Shown here in pieces: positions 43,999 through 54,286 of a stretch of DNA of 64,000 nucleotides. Made by a program: the position numbers and the translations under genes. The notes below the pieces were generated by a model. That model had not been told where the DNA came from. It worked only from the letters and a program-made list of their open reading frames with translations, and ran no database searches. The stretch's first letter is position 1. The number at the start of each line of letters is the position of its first letter. The DNA comes from Endothia cerciana (lineage: Eukaryota; Ascomycota; Sordariomycetes; Diaporthales; Cryphonectriaceae), in the NCBI GenBank assembly GCA_026119935.1, contig JALRMH010000006.1:248001-312000 (forward strand), read 5' to 3'.

Positions 43999-45840
43999 CC
44001 TGACAGGCAGCCTCGGTGGTCGGGGAGGTGGGGGGTAGGTAGGTAGCTAGGTCGGTAGAGAGGTTCGCGCGGGCGGGTGGCCGCTCGATGGAATGCAGCG
44101 GAGGGCGCCGGGGGGGTGGGATGGAATGCGAACGGCGTTATAATGTCGCAAGGGAGGTGCCGAGACAGATCAGATCTCCTTTGTTTTCTTCTTCTTCTTC
44201 TTCTTCTTCTTCTTTTTGGGCGGCCTGGAGGGGGAGGGAGAAGGGACGGGAGAGGAGGAGATCAGCTTTTGGAGGAGAGGACCGGCTGAGGATTCCAGGG
44301 AGGAGAAACATGTGCGGCGCGGTAGCTAGCTTCTTCAGGTCGACGAGAGATGAGCGTGGTCTGTGATGCTGTTGCCCCGCCACCGACTTTAACTGGTGGT
44401 TAGCAGGATTGAGATAGTCAATAAATCGCAGGGCTGGGGAAAGCCCCCCCCCCCCCTCGCCTAATGGATCATCCCGCCCGCTCCCCAACCACCCGCTTCA
44501 TGCGCTAGACCGTTTCGGGCCGTCAGCCTCTGAGCAGCTCCCCATCCAGCCTCGGGCTTGGGGGATCAAGGAGAGAGGGCGGCACATGCTGTTGATTCAT
44601 CCTGCCATCGTCAGCCAGGCCGGTGCAGCCTCGTTCCTCGAGCTCGACATGCCAGACATGGACCCCTGACCAACTACATATGTAGCAGAGCCCTACGCCA
44701 CGCCAGGCACGGGGTGATCGCCTGTAGTACATACAGTACCTGGGGTCCCTGCTTACTGGGCCCACTGTGGGCCACGGACTCTCCTCCAGAGACCAACTTC
44801 GACTACGATCAAGCCACGCATTTTGACGGATTGACTTGAGTGTGGGTTTCCAGGTTTTTGGGGGGGGGGGGGTTTTTTTTTCCTTTTTTTTTTCTTCCTT
44901 CCTTCTCTCCCACCTCCTCTTGCCCTTGCGTCCCCTCTCCTCGGTCCAGTTGGCTTCTTGTTCCTCCTGGCTCTTTGACAGGCCGTCCTGATGGAGTATG
45001 TATACATTTTCCGGCACGCTGCCCGATACCTCAAAACCTGCACCCGGTCGAACATGGCACTAGACAAGTACTCTTCACCAGCCCCATCACCATCCAGCCG
45101 ATGGACGGCAATTTCCCTTCGGCGTTATAGACTAATCGAGAAGCCTGGCTCAGGCTGTAGCATTTACCTTTATTTGGTGGTGAGGGGAGAAGGATCGGGA
45201 AGCTTCACGGTTTGACTCGGCCTGCCGCCCTCTACAGACAGTGGGAGTGGAGGCTTCTGGGACGGCGCTGGGGGGGAGACTAGCTAAGATTAGTTCCGTG
45301 ATCCTTCTATGAGGGAGTTTGCTCCAGAGCTGGCTGGAATGTTGACATCCAGGCGCCCGTGTGCTTGATGAATTTCGTCCCGTGGCCTGTCTGTCACCTG
45401 GCCTGTTTGCCCGACCTGCATGTTGGATGGGTCACAACACCTGATCCCGAGTCTCTGGCACGCCTAAGCTGCCCAGCATATTACCTTCTGGTCCGGACAG
45501 GTGCTCTTCTTGCAGCATACGGCACACACAATTGTAAATCTGCACCGGCCCGCCCCTACCAGCATACCCCAGACATTATAGAGTAGACGCCACCGCCTTA
45601 CATGGTTGTGATTCTATACATGAATCCATCATAGTCGTCGTACTCAGCGAAAACGATTAAGAAAGGGCAGAAAAATCTTCGTCCTGGTGGACGGCGCTCC
45701 GGTTCGTGCTCTGTGAGCCCAGACTCCGGGGGCTCGGGCGGTTGGCAGGTCGCTGGTGTAGAGTGATTACCATGCAATCATCTGGATATTGGCGATTAGG
45801 CAGGATGGTCTGGGACAGTTGCTTTCCCATGGAGTCAATG
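43999..45840. other. Intergenic with (TTC)n and homopolymer tracts
   Basis: Contains (TTC)n at 44186-44213, C runs near 44445-44457 and a G12/T9/T10 patch at about 44860-44893. The frames spanning these tracts are low-complexity artefacts. No recognisable gene. Confidence 0.5.
44186..44213. repeat. (TTC)n microsatellite
   Basis: About nine TTC units; GAA-repeat on the strand of the small membrane protein gene, 190 bases upstream of its ATG. Confidence 0.95.
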
Positions 45841-47673
45841 TCAGCAGCTGACGTAGGAGGGGTTGATGACGCGCCAAGGCGCACCCTTACTTTGATCTGT
45901 TAGGAGATTAACCCTTTCGTGGTGCTGGTTTCTCTCCGCGTACTCCCTCGCCTTGGTCCCCTTGTAGTCCGGGATGTTGACATCGGCCCCCTCCCTCAAC
46001 AGGTACTGGATCACCCCCGAGTAGTTGCCGCGTCTCTTCTTCCCCCTTGCCGCAAAGTGCAGTGCGGTACAGCCGCCGGAGTCTCGTGCGTTGACGAAGC
46101 TGGAGATGGGAGCACATTCCAGCAGTATCTTAACCACCTCCTCCGATGCAGACCCGGCTGCTAGATGAAGGGCGGTCTGGGCTTTATTGTCCCGTAGCGT
46201 TACTCCCTGCTGTCCCATCTTCTTAGTTAGGGTCTTCACCACGTTCTTGTGTCCCCTCTTAGCCGCCAAGTGAAGCGCCGTTTGTCCGTAGATGTTGCGG
46301 TCCAAGGTTTGCCCTCCGTCAATGCTGGCATTCAGTAGCTTCGTAGCTATGCTCAGATGTCCGTTCCCGGATGCACAGTGCAGGGGCGTCTGGTCTTCTT
46401 CGTCTTTCACGGTCACGTCGGCACCTTTTCCTAGCATGAGGTCAACAAGTCCTTCGCGGCCGAATCCGGCTGCACAGTGGAGCGCTGTCTGAGAGCTGTG
46501 GTCGCGCAGGTTCAAGTCGGCACCACGTTCGAGGAAAGCTTCCACAATATTGCTGAATCCATGTGCCGATGCCTGGTGTATAGCTCCTTTGGTGCCTCCC
46601 AAGTTTCCATTCCGGTCAAGGAGGGACTTTACATCTGTCAGCCCGTCCCCTCTCCCGCACGCATCAAGCAGCCTCTGGCTTTCCTCGGAAGCGCCGTCCC
46701 ACGTGCACTCACATGGCCCCGGCGGTTTATCAGATGACGGTAGGGACGACACGGCCGAGTATACCTCCTCGGCTGGTGGGCGCTCCTCTCGCTCCTCGCT
46801 CATCATATCGCGGCAGAGGCTGAGAAGTGAGCGGTGCCAATCCACTTCGGCATTCTTCTTTAAGTCGTCCATCCATTTATGCACGCTGTCCAGCCGTTCA
46901 GCGAACGTCCGTGCCGATGAGGTCTGGCCCTCTACCAAGTCTTCAAGCTCTTTAAGCATCTTCTCCTTGTCTAGAGCAGCGAACATCTCGAGAAAAACTG
47001 CTCCCAAGGAGAAGATGTCGGCCGCGCGGCCACGTGTGCCACCCTCGCCAACTTCGGGGGCGGCGTACTTGGGCGTGTTAGCTCGGTACCTCTCGGGAAC
47101 TGTAGTCGAGAGCGTCCGTCCGAGACCGAGCTTCGATATACCGAAGTCTGCAAGCAGGATTGACCCATCCTTTACCAGGATATTGGCAGGCTTAATGTCC
47201 CTGTGTCTGATGCCAATTGCATGAATATGAGCCACGGCCTTGGCGAGGCATCCAAACCAACCAGGGATGTGTTTCTGCCTTGTCTTAAGGTCCCGTCGGG
47301 TGCTGAGGTAGCTTCCAATGTTTCCGTCGGCGCGGTCCATGACAGTTCCGAAGTAAGCTTCGTCCTCGCCCTCAAAGAAATAGGTCATGGCAATTTCGAC
47401 GACATGTCGATGACGCGCGTAGCGGAGAGCTCTCGCTTCCCGAAGACACAACTCTTTCGCCCGGGGGTCTTTCGGTTGTCCGAGCTGGCCCAACTCGAGT
47501 GGCAGTTTTTCCAAGGCATACAAGCCTTGAAAACGGGTGGCATATGCTTCGGGTGGTATGACTTCAATTATTTCGGAGAAGTTGAATTTACGCGCCTCGG
47601 TGTCGGTTTGGAATGGGAGGTCTTCTTCATCCCTAAAATGATGTTCTAGATCTTGTAGGGGAGTAATTGCCAT
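45841..47673 (-). CDS. Protein kinase with C-terminal ankyrin repeats
   Basis: Predicted 610-residue soluble protein, single exon from the ATG at 47673 (the frame runs 12 codons further but without ATG). Residues about 30-340 form a protein kinase domain. Candidate beta-3 Lys56 is in YALEKL, with a Glu in ELCLREARALRYARHRHVVEI (helix C). The catalytic loop IRHRDIKPANIL (HRD 157-159), DFG (176-178) and PKYAAPEV (APE 205-207) are all intact, so it should be active, although the glycine-rich loop is not canonical. From about residue 360 to 590 there are six or seven ankyrin repeats (GADLNLRDHSSQTALHCAAGFG, YGQTALHLAAKRGH). Kinase-plus-ankyrin order matches animal RIPK4 by architecture only. It is divergent from the pseudokinase gene at 49195, so the two share one 1.5 kb upstream region. 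Confidence 0.88.
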   Translation of the reverse strand: MAITPLQDLEHHFRDEEDLPFQTDTEARKFNFSEIIEVIPPEAYATRFQGLYALEKLPLELGQLGQPKDPRAKELCLREARALRYARHRHVVEIAMTYFFEGEDEAYFGTVMDRADGNIGSYLSTRRDLKTRQKHIPGWFGCLAKAVAHIHAIGIRHRDIKPANILVKDGSILLADFGISKLGLGRTLSTTVPERYRANTPKYAAPEVGEGGTRGRAADIFSLGAVFLEMFAALDKEKMLKELEDLVEGQTSSARTFAERLDSVHKWMDDLKKNAEVDWHRSLLSLCRDMMSEEREERPPAEEVYSAVSSLPSSDKPPGPCECTWDGASEESQRLLDACGRGDGLTDVKSLLDRNGNLGGTKGAIHQASAHGFSNIVEAFLERGADLNLRDHSSQTALHCAAGFGREGLVDLMLGKGADVTVKDEEDQTPLHCASGNGHLSIATKLLNASIDGGQTLDRNIYGQTALHLAAKRGHKNVVKTLTKKMGQQGVTLRDNKAQTALHLAAGSASEEVVKILLECAPISSFVNARDSGGCTALHFAARGKKRRGNYSGVIQYLLREGADVNIPDYKGTKAREYAERNQHHERVNLLTDQSKGAPWRVINPSYVSC

Positions 47674-49194
47674 GGTGAAGGCTTTCGTTGCCGGGTCAAA
47701 TAGAGGCAACGATGTAGGGCTGCTCGTTTGTGATAGTGATTTTGTAAATTAATAGACGTAAATTCGTCCGAAGAGATGGAACAAATCGTCGATTAGTATG
47801 TCGACTTTCTGAAGAGGCTCTGAGGGTTTGCTCTGAGTTTGCTCATACTACATAGGGATTAAGACCCCTGTAAGAGAGTCGCGGAAGGGAGGCGAGATTA
47901 AGTACACCACACTTGGTTCACCTACACACCAATTAGCCATAGCACGGTGCATTTGCTGAAAGAACACTCCCATATCTCACGTGAGGTGGCGGCGGCAGTA
48001 CAGAATACAAGGGCTATGAATTGCCAGTGGTTGGTGTGTAAATACTATCATTCTGAAGGTTGACATTCTGCAGGCGGAATTCTGCAAGTCTAATTCTGCA
48101 AGCCTCATCCAGCATACCACACACCCGCACTTCGTATCGCCAGTCTATTGGTGGGCAGCAGTGCTGAAGGCAGGCAGTATGTAGAAGGGCAGTAGCTCGT
48201 AGTAGCGGAACGGAGTCCATTGGCTGAGGAAACGGAATAAGGCTGCCGGTGTTCAAAATGTGCTCAATTTATACATTTCGTCCTCTAACCTGCCGCCTAT
48301 GTGCACGGGATGGGCGACGTCGCAGAGCCTCATATCGGTAGCACTTTCCAATTAGAGCTACAATTTCAGCTGCCATATGAGTGTGAGATACACAGGTGGT
48401 GGGATGGGTATGGTATGACCCCATTGGTCGTGCGAAGTGAGAGAGCTCGTTGCTTGGAACGGATCCGAAGCTATTGCAACTCAATTTGTGTAATGGCTGA
48501 CGAGTATTGGACTAGGACCCGTCTACAATCGCAACTCTTTTGTTTTATAATTGAGCACTGCTAGAGACTCTAGAAGTATCTGAAGGGATTGTATATGCAA
48601 AGAGGGTATCAAATGTCTTCATATGCGATACAATCCGTCATCGAGTAATATCTAACAGCTGTAAGGCTAGTCAAGTATATAAGAAATCCAGATTTGCTAC
48701 GATCTGATTGGAAGCTGATATCTGCCTTAATGGGCCAACGCTTAGCCCATGCGCTGAAGATGATGAACATAGTCTGATTGTTCGATGAGGAAGCCCTCGG
48801 GCTGTGCCAGGGGCTGCTGAAGACTGAGCGGAGCCCAGGTTTCAGATATGGCCCCTCTTATGCCAGTCAACTACATATAAAGTAAATGGCATACTGGCTT
48901 TGTAACAAATGACCCCCGCGACTGGCGTGGGTTTGCCCACGGAGACTCGACAGTATTTCTTTCCGACGTCCTTACATAACAAGAGAGCCTGGGGCCGGCA
49001 ATGCTGCGGCCGGATGTGTCGTGGCCACATCTTGTTGGCTACTATGGTGGGTTCGTGCAACCTCATATTGGATGGGTGATATAGCATGTTGTACCCCGCC
49101 AAAACCAGTCCTGCCACTTAGGACGAGCTCACTCGTCCTGAATCTCATAGATACTAAAGGAAGACGATGCCCTAGACACACGAGATATACGGCT
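47674..49194. other. Shared upstream region of kinase and pseudokinase genes
   Basis: This 1.5 kb AT-richer region lies between two divergent genes and should contain both promoters, allowing co-regulation. No coding frame with a domain is present, and no specific operator could be identified by eye. Confidence 0.5.
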
Positions 49195-50697
49195 ATGGAC
49201 ATCTTCGGAACCACCATCACAGCGGGCACCCTGATCATCCAGTTCCTTAGAGCTTGCAGTGACTTTTCGGATGAGGCGAGATCGCTCATGGCCCGCCTGG
49301 AGTGGGATCTTAGGGTACTGAGTGTGATCAAAGACTACTTTGACAAGAGAGAAGCCACCAATGCAAACCGACACCTGCCGCCTGGCGACCAGGCCCTGCT
49401 GGAGCGGACGTCAAAGTACCTCGATAGCTTCGTGAACAAAATACAGCAGAGTCTTCGAAAGATTGAGCGGAAGGGCTTGCTGCGCACAACGATCAATCGA
49501 GCCACGTGGATAGCGAGACGGTCTGATCTGCAAGAGATGGAGAGGGAGGTCTACGACTGGACACAGCGGTTTGGGGTGCGCGTCCTGGGTCTCCCTGAGG
49601 AGCTTAGAGTCGCCGTCCCGGCGGCCGGTGACGAGGGAGACGACGACGCCCAAACCCCTGCAGTGGTCCGGTCCAGCGGCAGGCTGCACGAGTTCCTCGC
49701 TCTCGCGGCGAGTACCAAGCAGATACGGGCCAGAGCCATGTTGCTGGAAGAAACAGGGGAGCTGGTCTCCGCGATCGAAGACGTTGGTGACGTCTCTAAG
49801 CAGCCGGTAGAGCACCTTGGCAAGCAGCTTATCTTCTCGAGCCGGAAGGTCTCGGAGTTGGTCCGTCCGGCATCGAAGGAATTCAAAAACCTGACGTCCG
49901 AAATGGGCGAGCTGGCCGCCGCGCTGAGCTGTCTAGACCCTACTACCACCAACATTCAGCTCCTGAAGGTGGAGTATTACTTTTACGACGCCAAGGGCCA
50001 CCAGTTCCTTTTCGCCCAGATTCCACCGTACGGAATCCTCTCCATGATGACCCTGGAGGAGCTGATCCATTATAACCCTTTTACCACGACGGGCGCCGCT
50101 ATAAACAATTGTTTCAAACTCGCCTACAAGATCGCCGAGGCCGTATTCTTCCTCCACACGGCGGGCTTCCTCCACAAGAACATCACGTCGTCCAGCATCG
50201 TGCTTCTTCAGCGATCTCACTCGCCTCCCGGCGCCATGGCCCCCGTTAGCACCATCGACGAGGCCTACCTCATGGGTTTTGATCTCATACGGGCATCCGA
50301 AGCAATTACTCTCGGAGAAGGCGGAAGACATGATGAACCGGAGCCGCGACCAATCTGGGAATTTGACATTTTTCAGCATCCGGACAGGCTCCAGGGAGGA
50401 AGCCTCCCGAGGTACATCAACACATATGATGTTTATAGCTTGGGTGTCGTACTTCTCGAGATCGGCTTCTGGAGACCACTTTCACAAGTGGTCCGACACC
50501 TTGACAAGGGGGACCCGTCCAGTTGGTCCCAAGGACTGTCCAAGGTCGTTCCAAAGATTGGTCAGAGGATGGGAGACAGATATCGGCGCCTAGTCGAGTG
50601 GTGTCTTGGCTTGACAGGACGTCAAATCGTCAGAGGTCCCGAGTTCGTGCAGGAGATCTTAGATCCACTTGAGGAAATGGTGAGTGCGTTATCTTGA
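49195..50697 (+). CDS. HeLo-like helical bundle fused to a pseudokinase
   Basis: Predicted 500-residue single-exon protein from the ATG at 49195. Residues 1-135 are wholly helical and begin with a hydrophobic segment (MDIFGTTITAGTLIIQFLRA), then amphipathic helices (SLMARLEWDLRVLSVIKDYF). This resembles HeLo/HeLo-like N-terminal domains of fungal cell-death proteins, a judgement from composition and pattern rather than a search. Residues about 165-250 add further helices. Residues 255-500 follow a kinase fold without catalytic residues: the HRD loop is replaced by LHKNITSSSIVLL (326-338), DFG by GFD (361-363), and no Gly-loop or VAIK Lys is seen. DVYSLGVVLLEIGFW (helix F) is kept. Helical bundle plus pseudokinase is the MLKL plan. 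The active ankyrin kinase is the divergent neighbour. Confidence 0.78.
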   Translation: MDIFGTTITAGTLIIQFLRACSDFSDEARSLMARLEWDLRVLSVIKDYFDKREATNANRHLPPGDQALLERTSKYLDSFVNKIQQSLRKIERKGLLRTTINRATWIARRSDLQEMEREVYDWTQRFGVRVLGLPEELRVAVPAAGDEGDDDAQTPAVVRSSGRLHEFLALAASTKQIRARAMLLEETGELVSAIEDVGDVSKQPVEHLGKQLIFSSRKVSELVRPASKEFKNLTSEMGELAAALSCLDPTTTNIQLLKVEYYFYDAKGHQFLFAQIPPYGILSMMTLEELIHYNPFTTTGAAINNCFKLAYKIAEAVFFLHTAGFLHKNITSSSIVLLQRSHSPPGAMAPVSTIDEAYLMGFDLIRASEAITLGEGGRHDEPEPRPIWEFDIFQHPDRLQGGSLPRYINTYDVYSLGVVLLEIGFWRPLSQVVRHLDKGDPSSWSQGLSKVVPKIGQRMGDRYRRLVEWCLGLTGRQIVRGPEFVQEILDPLEEMVSALS

Positions 50698-51957
50698 AGA
50701 TTGGTCCCTTCATAGTGCTCTCACCTACCGGGCCCCAAGCCTGATGGCTCTGAGGATTAAAATACATCATTTCATTTCCCCTTGATGGTCGGTGGTGTCC
50801 TTCTACTTGAGTCTTGTAATGACGACAGGGAATCACCACTCCCGAGATCAGTCGAAACCACAATTCCCGAGTTCGCAAGATTTCAACTTTCTGGGTGTCC
50901 CTGCAGCCCCAGCGGGTGTCTTCTCGCTTAACCTCCACTTCATGGCTGCATTACCGGCTCAAATAGCTATGACCCCCCCCCCCCGTCGCCGAAATGTTCC
51001 TCGCCCCCCTTTTGAGGCCTTCGCCCAGGGGCCGCTGAGCTCCTGGGTCGTAGTCGCTGTCACGGCGTCCTGCTGCTCTACGAGTGGAGCCGACGGCCTG
51101 GCTACCTCGGGGCATCCAGTTCCACTTCACGGCCATACACTCGGCGGCGGTTGCAAGCAGTCGCATAGGGCTAATCGGTCACCCAGTACGTAACCGCATC
51201 GGCTCCGTAACCAGTGCATGAATTCTGCTTGAATAACAAGGTTGTGAGCTCACATAAACTCTTTGAAAATCTCTAGGGCCTTTGGGACGCAGCAGCGTTC
51301 CTTACAAACATTCCTTCCGCAGAGCGCGCACCAAGGGGTCCGAAAAGAATAGCCTCTGCTTCCAAATTGGATACGGCAGAACTCTGGGTTCAAGCCTAAC
51401 CCTTTTTCTCCTATATGGTTATCCTTGGACCAGGACCACCCACGCTCACTGACAGTCATAGAGGCATATGATGAGGGTAGGATCAGCGCCGCAGGACTCA
51501 CGGTCGTCGTGGGACCTCTGTACTCCCAACACCATTCGGAGCCCTTTATCTGTCTATAACCATGGTCGAAAGAAATTGGCCATTTTCTTTGGAGGAATGT
51601 TCTACATCAAGGAGTATCTAGAGATCACGCTCTATAGAGCATCTAATGACCAGATCGGTCCAGTATTAATATCTCGAAATGGCATTTGCAGGCCACAAGC
51701 TGCAGCAAATGGCCATTGCGCGTGACGTACGAGACCGATTGAGTGCATACCTCCAGCCATGAGTCAGTTGAAGTGAACGATTGTCAGTGATGACTGGTTG
51801 ACAGTCTCATGGCCCCGGGAGTCTGCCACTTGATGAGCAAGAGCCGGAATCCTTCCACTACTCGCTTCCCTCGACATGATTTAAAAAGACTCGAGAGAGA
51901 AAACAAAATGACAAGTTTCGATCCTTTCCCTCCCCAGGAACAACACAACTCGCTAGA
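50698..51957. other. Intergenic, no gene recognised
   Basis: Contains a C12 run near 50973. Short frames only. The right end is the promoter and leader of the Thr-rich membrane protein gene. Confidence 0.5.
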
Positions 51958-52824
51958 ATGAGCCGCAATACCCACCCAAGAGCAAATGATGTCGAGTTAC
52001 AGGACCTCGGCCTCGAGGGCCGTTTCAGCCAGGTCCCTTTGGGCCACCCAAACCCGCTGGACATCGGCGCCGAGGTCTTCCGGGACAAAGAGTCGCAACG
52101 TAGAAGGGATTGCTGTACTATCGTGTTTGCCGTAACCTTTGCGGTCCTGTTCCTGATCTCGACGGCAGTACTGGGCACACTTTATGCCTTGAAGGTGAGT
52201 GCGCCTCCAGCCGCCCAAGTAACCACCACTACAGCGTCGACAACTCAAATCCTCACCTGGGTATCCACAACTTCCGCGGTCAGAACCCAGTCGACCACCG
52301 AGACGGTAACTTCCACAACTGTAAGCACAGAGACCCTTCGACGGAAGGCTAAGACGACGTCCGTTACGACCATCATCACGACAACGCTGTTCCTTACGAG
52401 CACCCAAACGACTAGCCAAGCCGCCACATCTAGCGCACCACCCAGAAACGAGACCGACTATTGTATACCGGAGGGGGCATACGGAGGTATGGAGTTGCAT
52501 GATATCAACGGCGATTACGATGTAGAGATGACCGGCAAGATACAAGATGCCGTCAACGCTGGCCTCAACATCAGTAACCAGGACTACTTGACCGTTGCTC
52601 TGAGGAGTGTCTTCGACTGCGTCGCCGAAAATGAGCTGAGGCTCGTCGCGGCCTGCGAGCAGGGGTACTCTCGGATGTTTAGTGGCGTCGCTTGTGAGGG
52701 TCCGTCGTATAGCAGCACAACACATCCTGCTGTGGTCGTCACGGATACGACTACTTCAGATGTCGCGGAGACGGAGACATTCACAGCTCCTCCTATCACG
52801 GTGTCTGTGACGCGCCTTCGTTAG
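51958..52824 (+). CDS. Thr/Ser-rich type II membrane protein
   Basis: Predicted 288-residue single-exon protein. Residues 1-50 are polar and cytosolic (basic RRRD just before the membrane). A single helix at about 53-79 (CTIVFAVTFAVLFLISTAVLGTLYAL) lacks a signal cleavage pattern. A long Thr/Ser-rich stalk (about 85-165, many TT and ST pairs) is probably O-mannosylated in the ER/Golgi. It is followed by a compact region with four cysteines (DYCIPEG, FDCVAEN, AACEQGY, VACEGPS) that could form disulfides outside the cell, then another Thr-rich tail. No known domain is recognised. It lies 1.26 kb downstream of the pseudokinase gene on the same strand. The architecture resembles wall-stress-sensor-like or adhesin-like proteins, although the true WSC sensors have the opposite topology. 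Function unknown. Confidence 0.75.
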   Translation: MSRNTHPRANDVELQDLGLEGRFSQVPLGHPNPLDIGAEVFRDKESQRRRDCCTIVFAVTFAVLFLISTAVLGTLYALKVSAPPAAQVTTTTASTTQILTWVSTTSAVRTQSTTETVTSTTVSTETLRRKAKTTSVTTIITTTLFLTSTQTTSQAATSSAPPRNETDYCIPEGAYGGMELHDINGDYDVEMTGKIQDAVNAGLNISNQDYLTVALRSVFDCVAENELRLVAACEQGYSRMFSGVACEGPSYSSTTHPAVVVTDTTTSDVAETETFTAPPITVSVTRLR

Positions 52825-53039
52825 CAGTATGGACGGCAGAAGGCTTCCTGGCGTGATTAGCTTCCGCGGATATAGCCGTAGGATGTTAAATAGGGTTCCA
52901 AACATTCATTCACTGTTCATCCTCCTGCGGTTTGTTGCGTGTTTTTTAGCAGTGACAGGACGGGGTTTCATGCACTTGACATGTTCGCTGACGCAAGAAT
53001 GCTTTCCTTTGACCACGATTCGTTTCCTGACCTCACAAC

Positions 53040-54286
53040 CTATGTAGCCTCGTCTACAATTTCAAGGTTGCCAACCTTGAACGTCTTACCCCTTCGGTCT
53101 CCATAGTCCGTGCTGTCATGGTAATCCTTGACCCTCGCCCGCACATACTCCAAGCCCTTGACCGGCGCGGCGTCCTCCTGGTTCTCGCCCACCAGCCCCA
53201 GCCTCTTCAGCAGCGGCGACGGGGCCGGCTTGATGTCGACGTCGTTCCCGGGCCGCACGAAGTAGAACAGGCCCAGCCTGTTCCCGCCGAGCTGGTCCTC
53301 GGGCGGGCGCACGACGCGGTGCGTTGTTGACCTGAGGTACGAGGCGGACCAGAAGTCCAGCGTGTCGCCCACGTTGCACACGATGCCGCCGTCCACGGGC
53401 GGCACGTACCGCCAGGCCCCGCCGGCGGTTCGGATCTGCAGGCCGGCGACGTTCTGGCTCCAGAGCAGTGTCAGCGAGCCGAAGTCCGTGTGCGCCCGCG
53501 CCCACGTGTTGTCCACCTTGGCGTCGTCCTCCCGGGGCCGCGGGCGGTAGCACATGTAGCGGAGGTGGTCGTCCGAGGGGTCGTCGTAGCGGTGCCTCGA
53601 GGAGAAGAAGTCCTCGGGGAGCTCGAGGATGAGGGCGAACAGCTGGAAGATCTTCCGGGCCACGCCCAGGGCTTTCTGGGCGGCGTCAGCTAGAAACCCC
53701 GACCGGGGTATGAGATCAAAGATGAGCTGTCATCAGGCTTACCCGTGAGAAGGCCTCGATCTCCGGCTTATAGGGCTCAAAAAATGGGTGGCGCGGTTCG
53801 TGCTCGTAGTCCTTGGTGAACTTCGCGTGGTTGAAAGACTCAACGTTGTCTCTCACGTCCGTCCCCTTGACGGTCTTCTCGGCTATCTCTCGGTACCCAA
53901 AATAGTTACCGCTTGCAAAGTCGCACTTGTACTGTGGCTGGCTCTTCTCGGCGTGCGGCAGGGCAAAGAAGGCCTGTCCGATGTCATACTGCCGCTGAAC
54001 CTCGTCGTCGGTGAGGCCTGTTCCGGTCACGCTGAAGAAGCCTGTCGTGTGGACCTAGGGGCAATGTACATGTCAGGTACGGTCGTATGGCCTCGCACGA
54101 GAAGGGGGGGGGGGGTCATACAGCATCTCGAAGCTCCTCGGCGAGTCTCTGTTTGCCCCCCGGGGAGTCGAAGGTGGAGAGGTCGAGGACCTTGATATCG
54201 GCCCATTCCAGCTTCTCTGTCGTCTTCTCAGGCCGGTGCCACCTGGGCAGTGGGAGCTCCTCAGCTGGGTCTAGCGCAATTGGCAT
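53040..54286 (-). CDS. 2-oxoglutarate/Fe(II)-dependent dioxygenase
   Basis: Predicted 370-residue cytosolic oxygenase of the isopenicillin-N-synthase-like family. Exons 54286-54122, 54054-53743, 53675-53040. In intron 2 the acceptor was placed at gcccag (53676), because the nearer AG shifts the frame out of the family pattern (FSR-KALGVARKIFQLFALILELP). The N-terminal DIOX_N-type region contains LRDAVHTTGFFSVTGTG. The 2OG-FeII core contains the metal triad HTD (ARAHTDFGSLTLL) and a His in STTHRVVRPP. The 2OG-binding region is RLGLFYFVRP, where the usual RxS is RxG, a small departure. Fungal members oxidise small metabolites or gibberellin/alkaloid-like molecules; the substrate cannot be deduced. 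It is divergent from an ACS-type MFS carrier, which suggests uptake or export of its substrate or product. Confidence 0.9.

Noticed and set aside
44523..45017. Minus-strand Lys/Glu/Pro-rich frame
   Set aside because: It is generated by homopolymer and GAA-like tracts; no domain.
53676..53697. Nearest acceptor (tctag) for dioxygenase intron 2
   Set aside because: It puts the following 200 codons out of the 2OG-FeII frame; the gcccag acceptor restores it.
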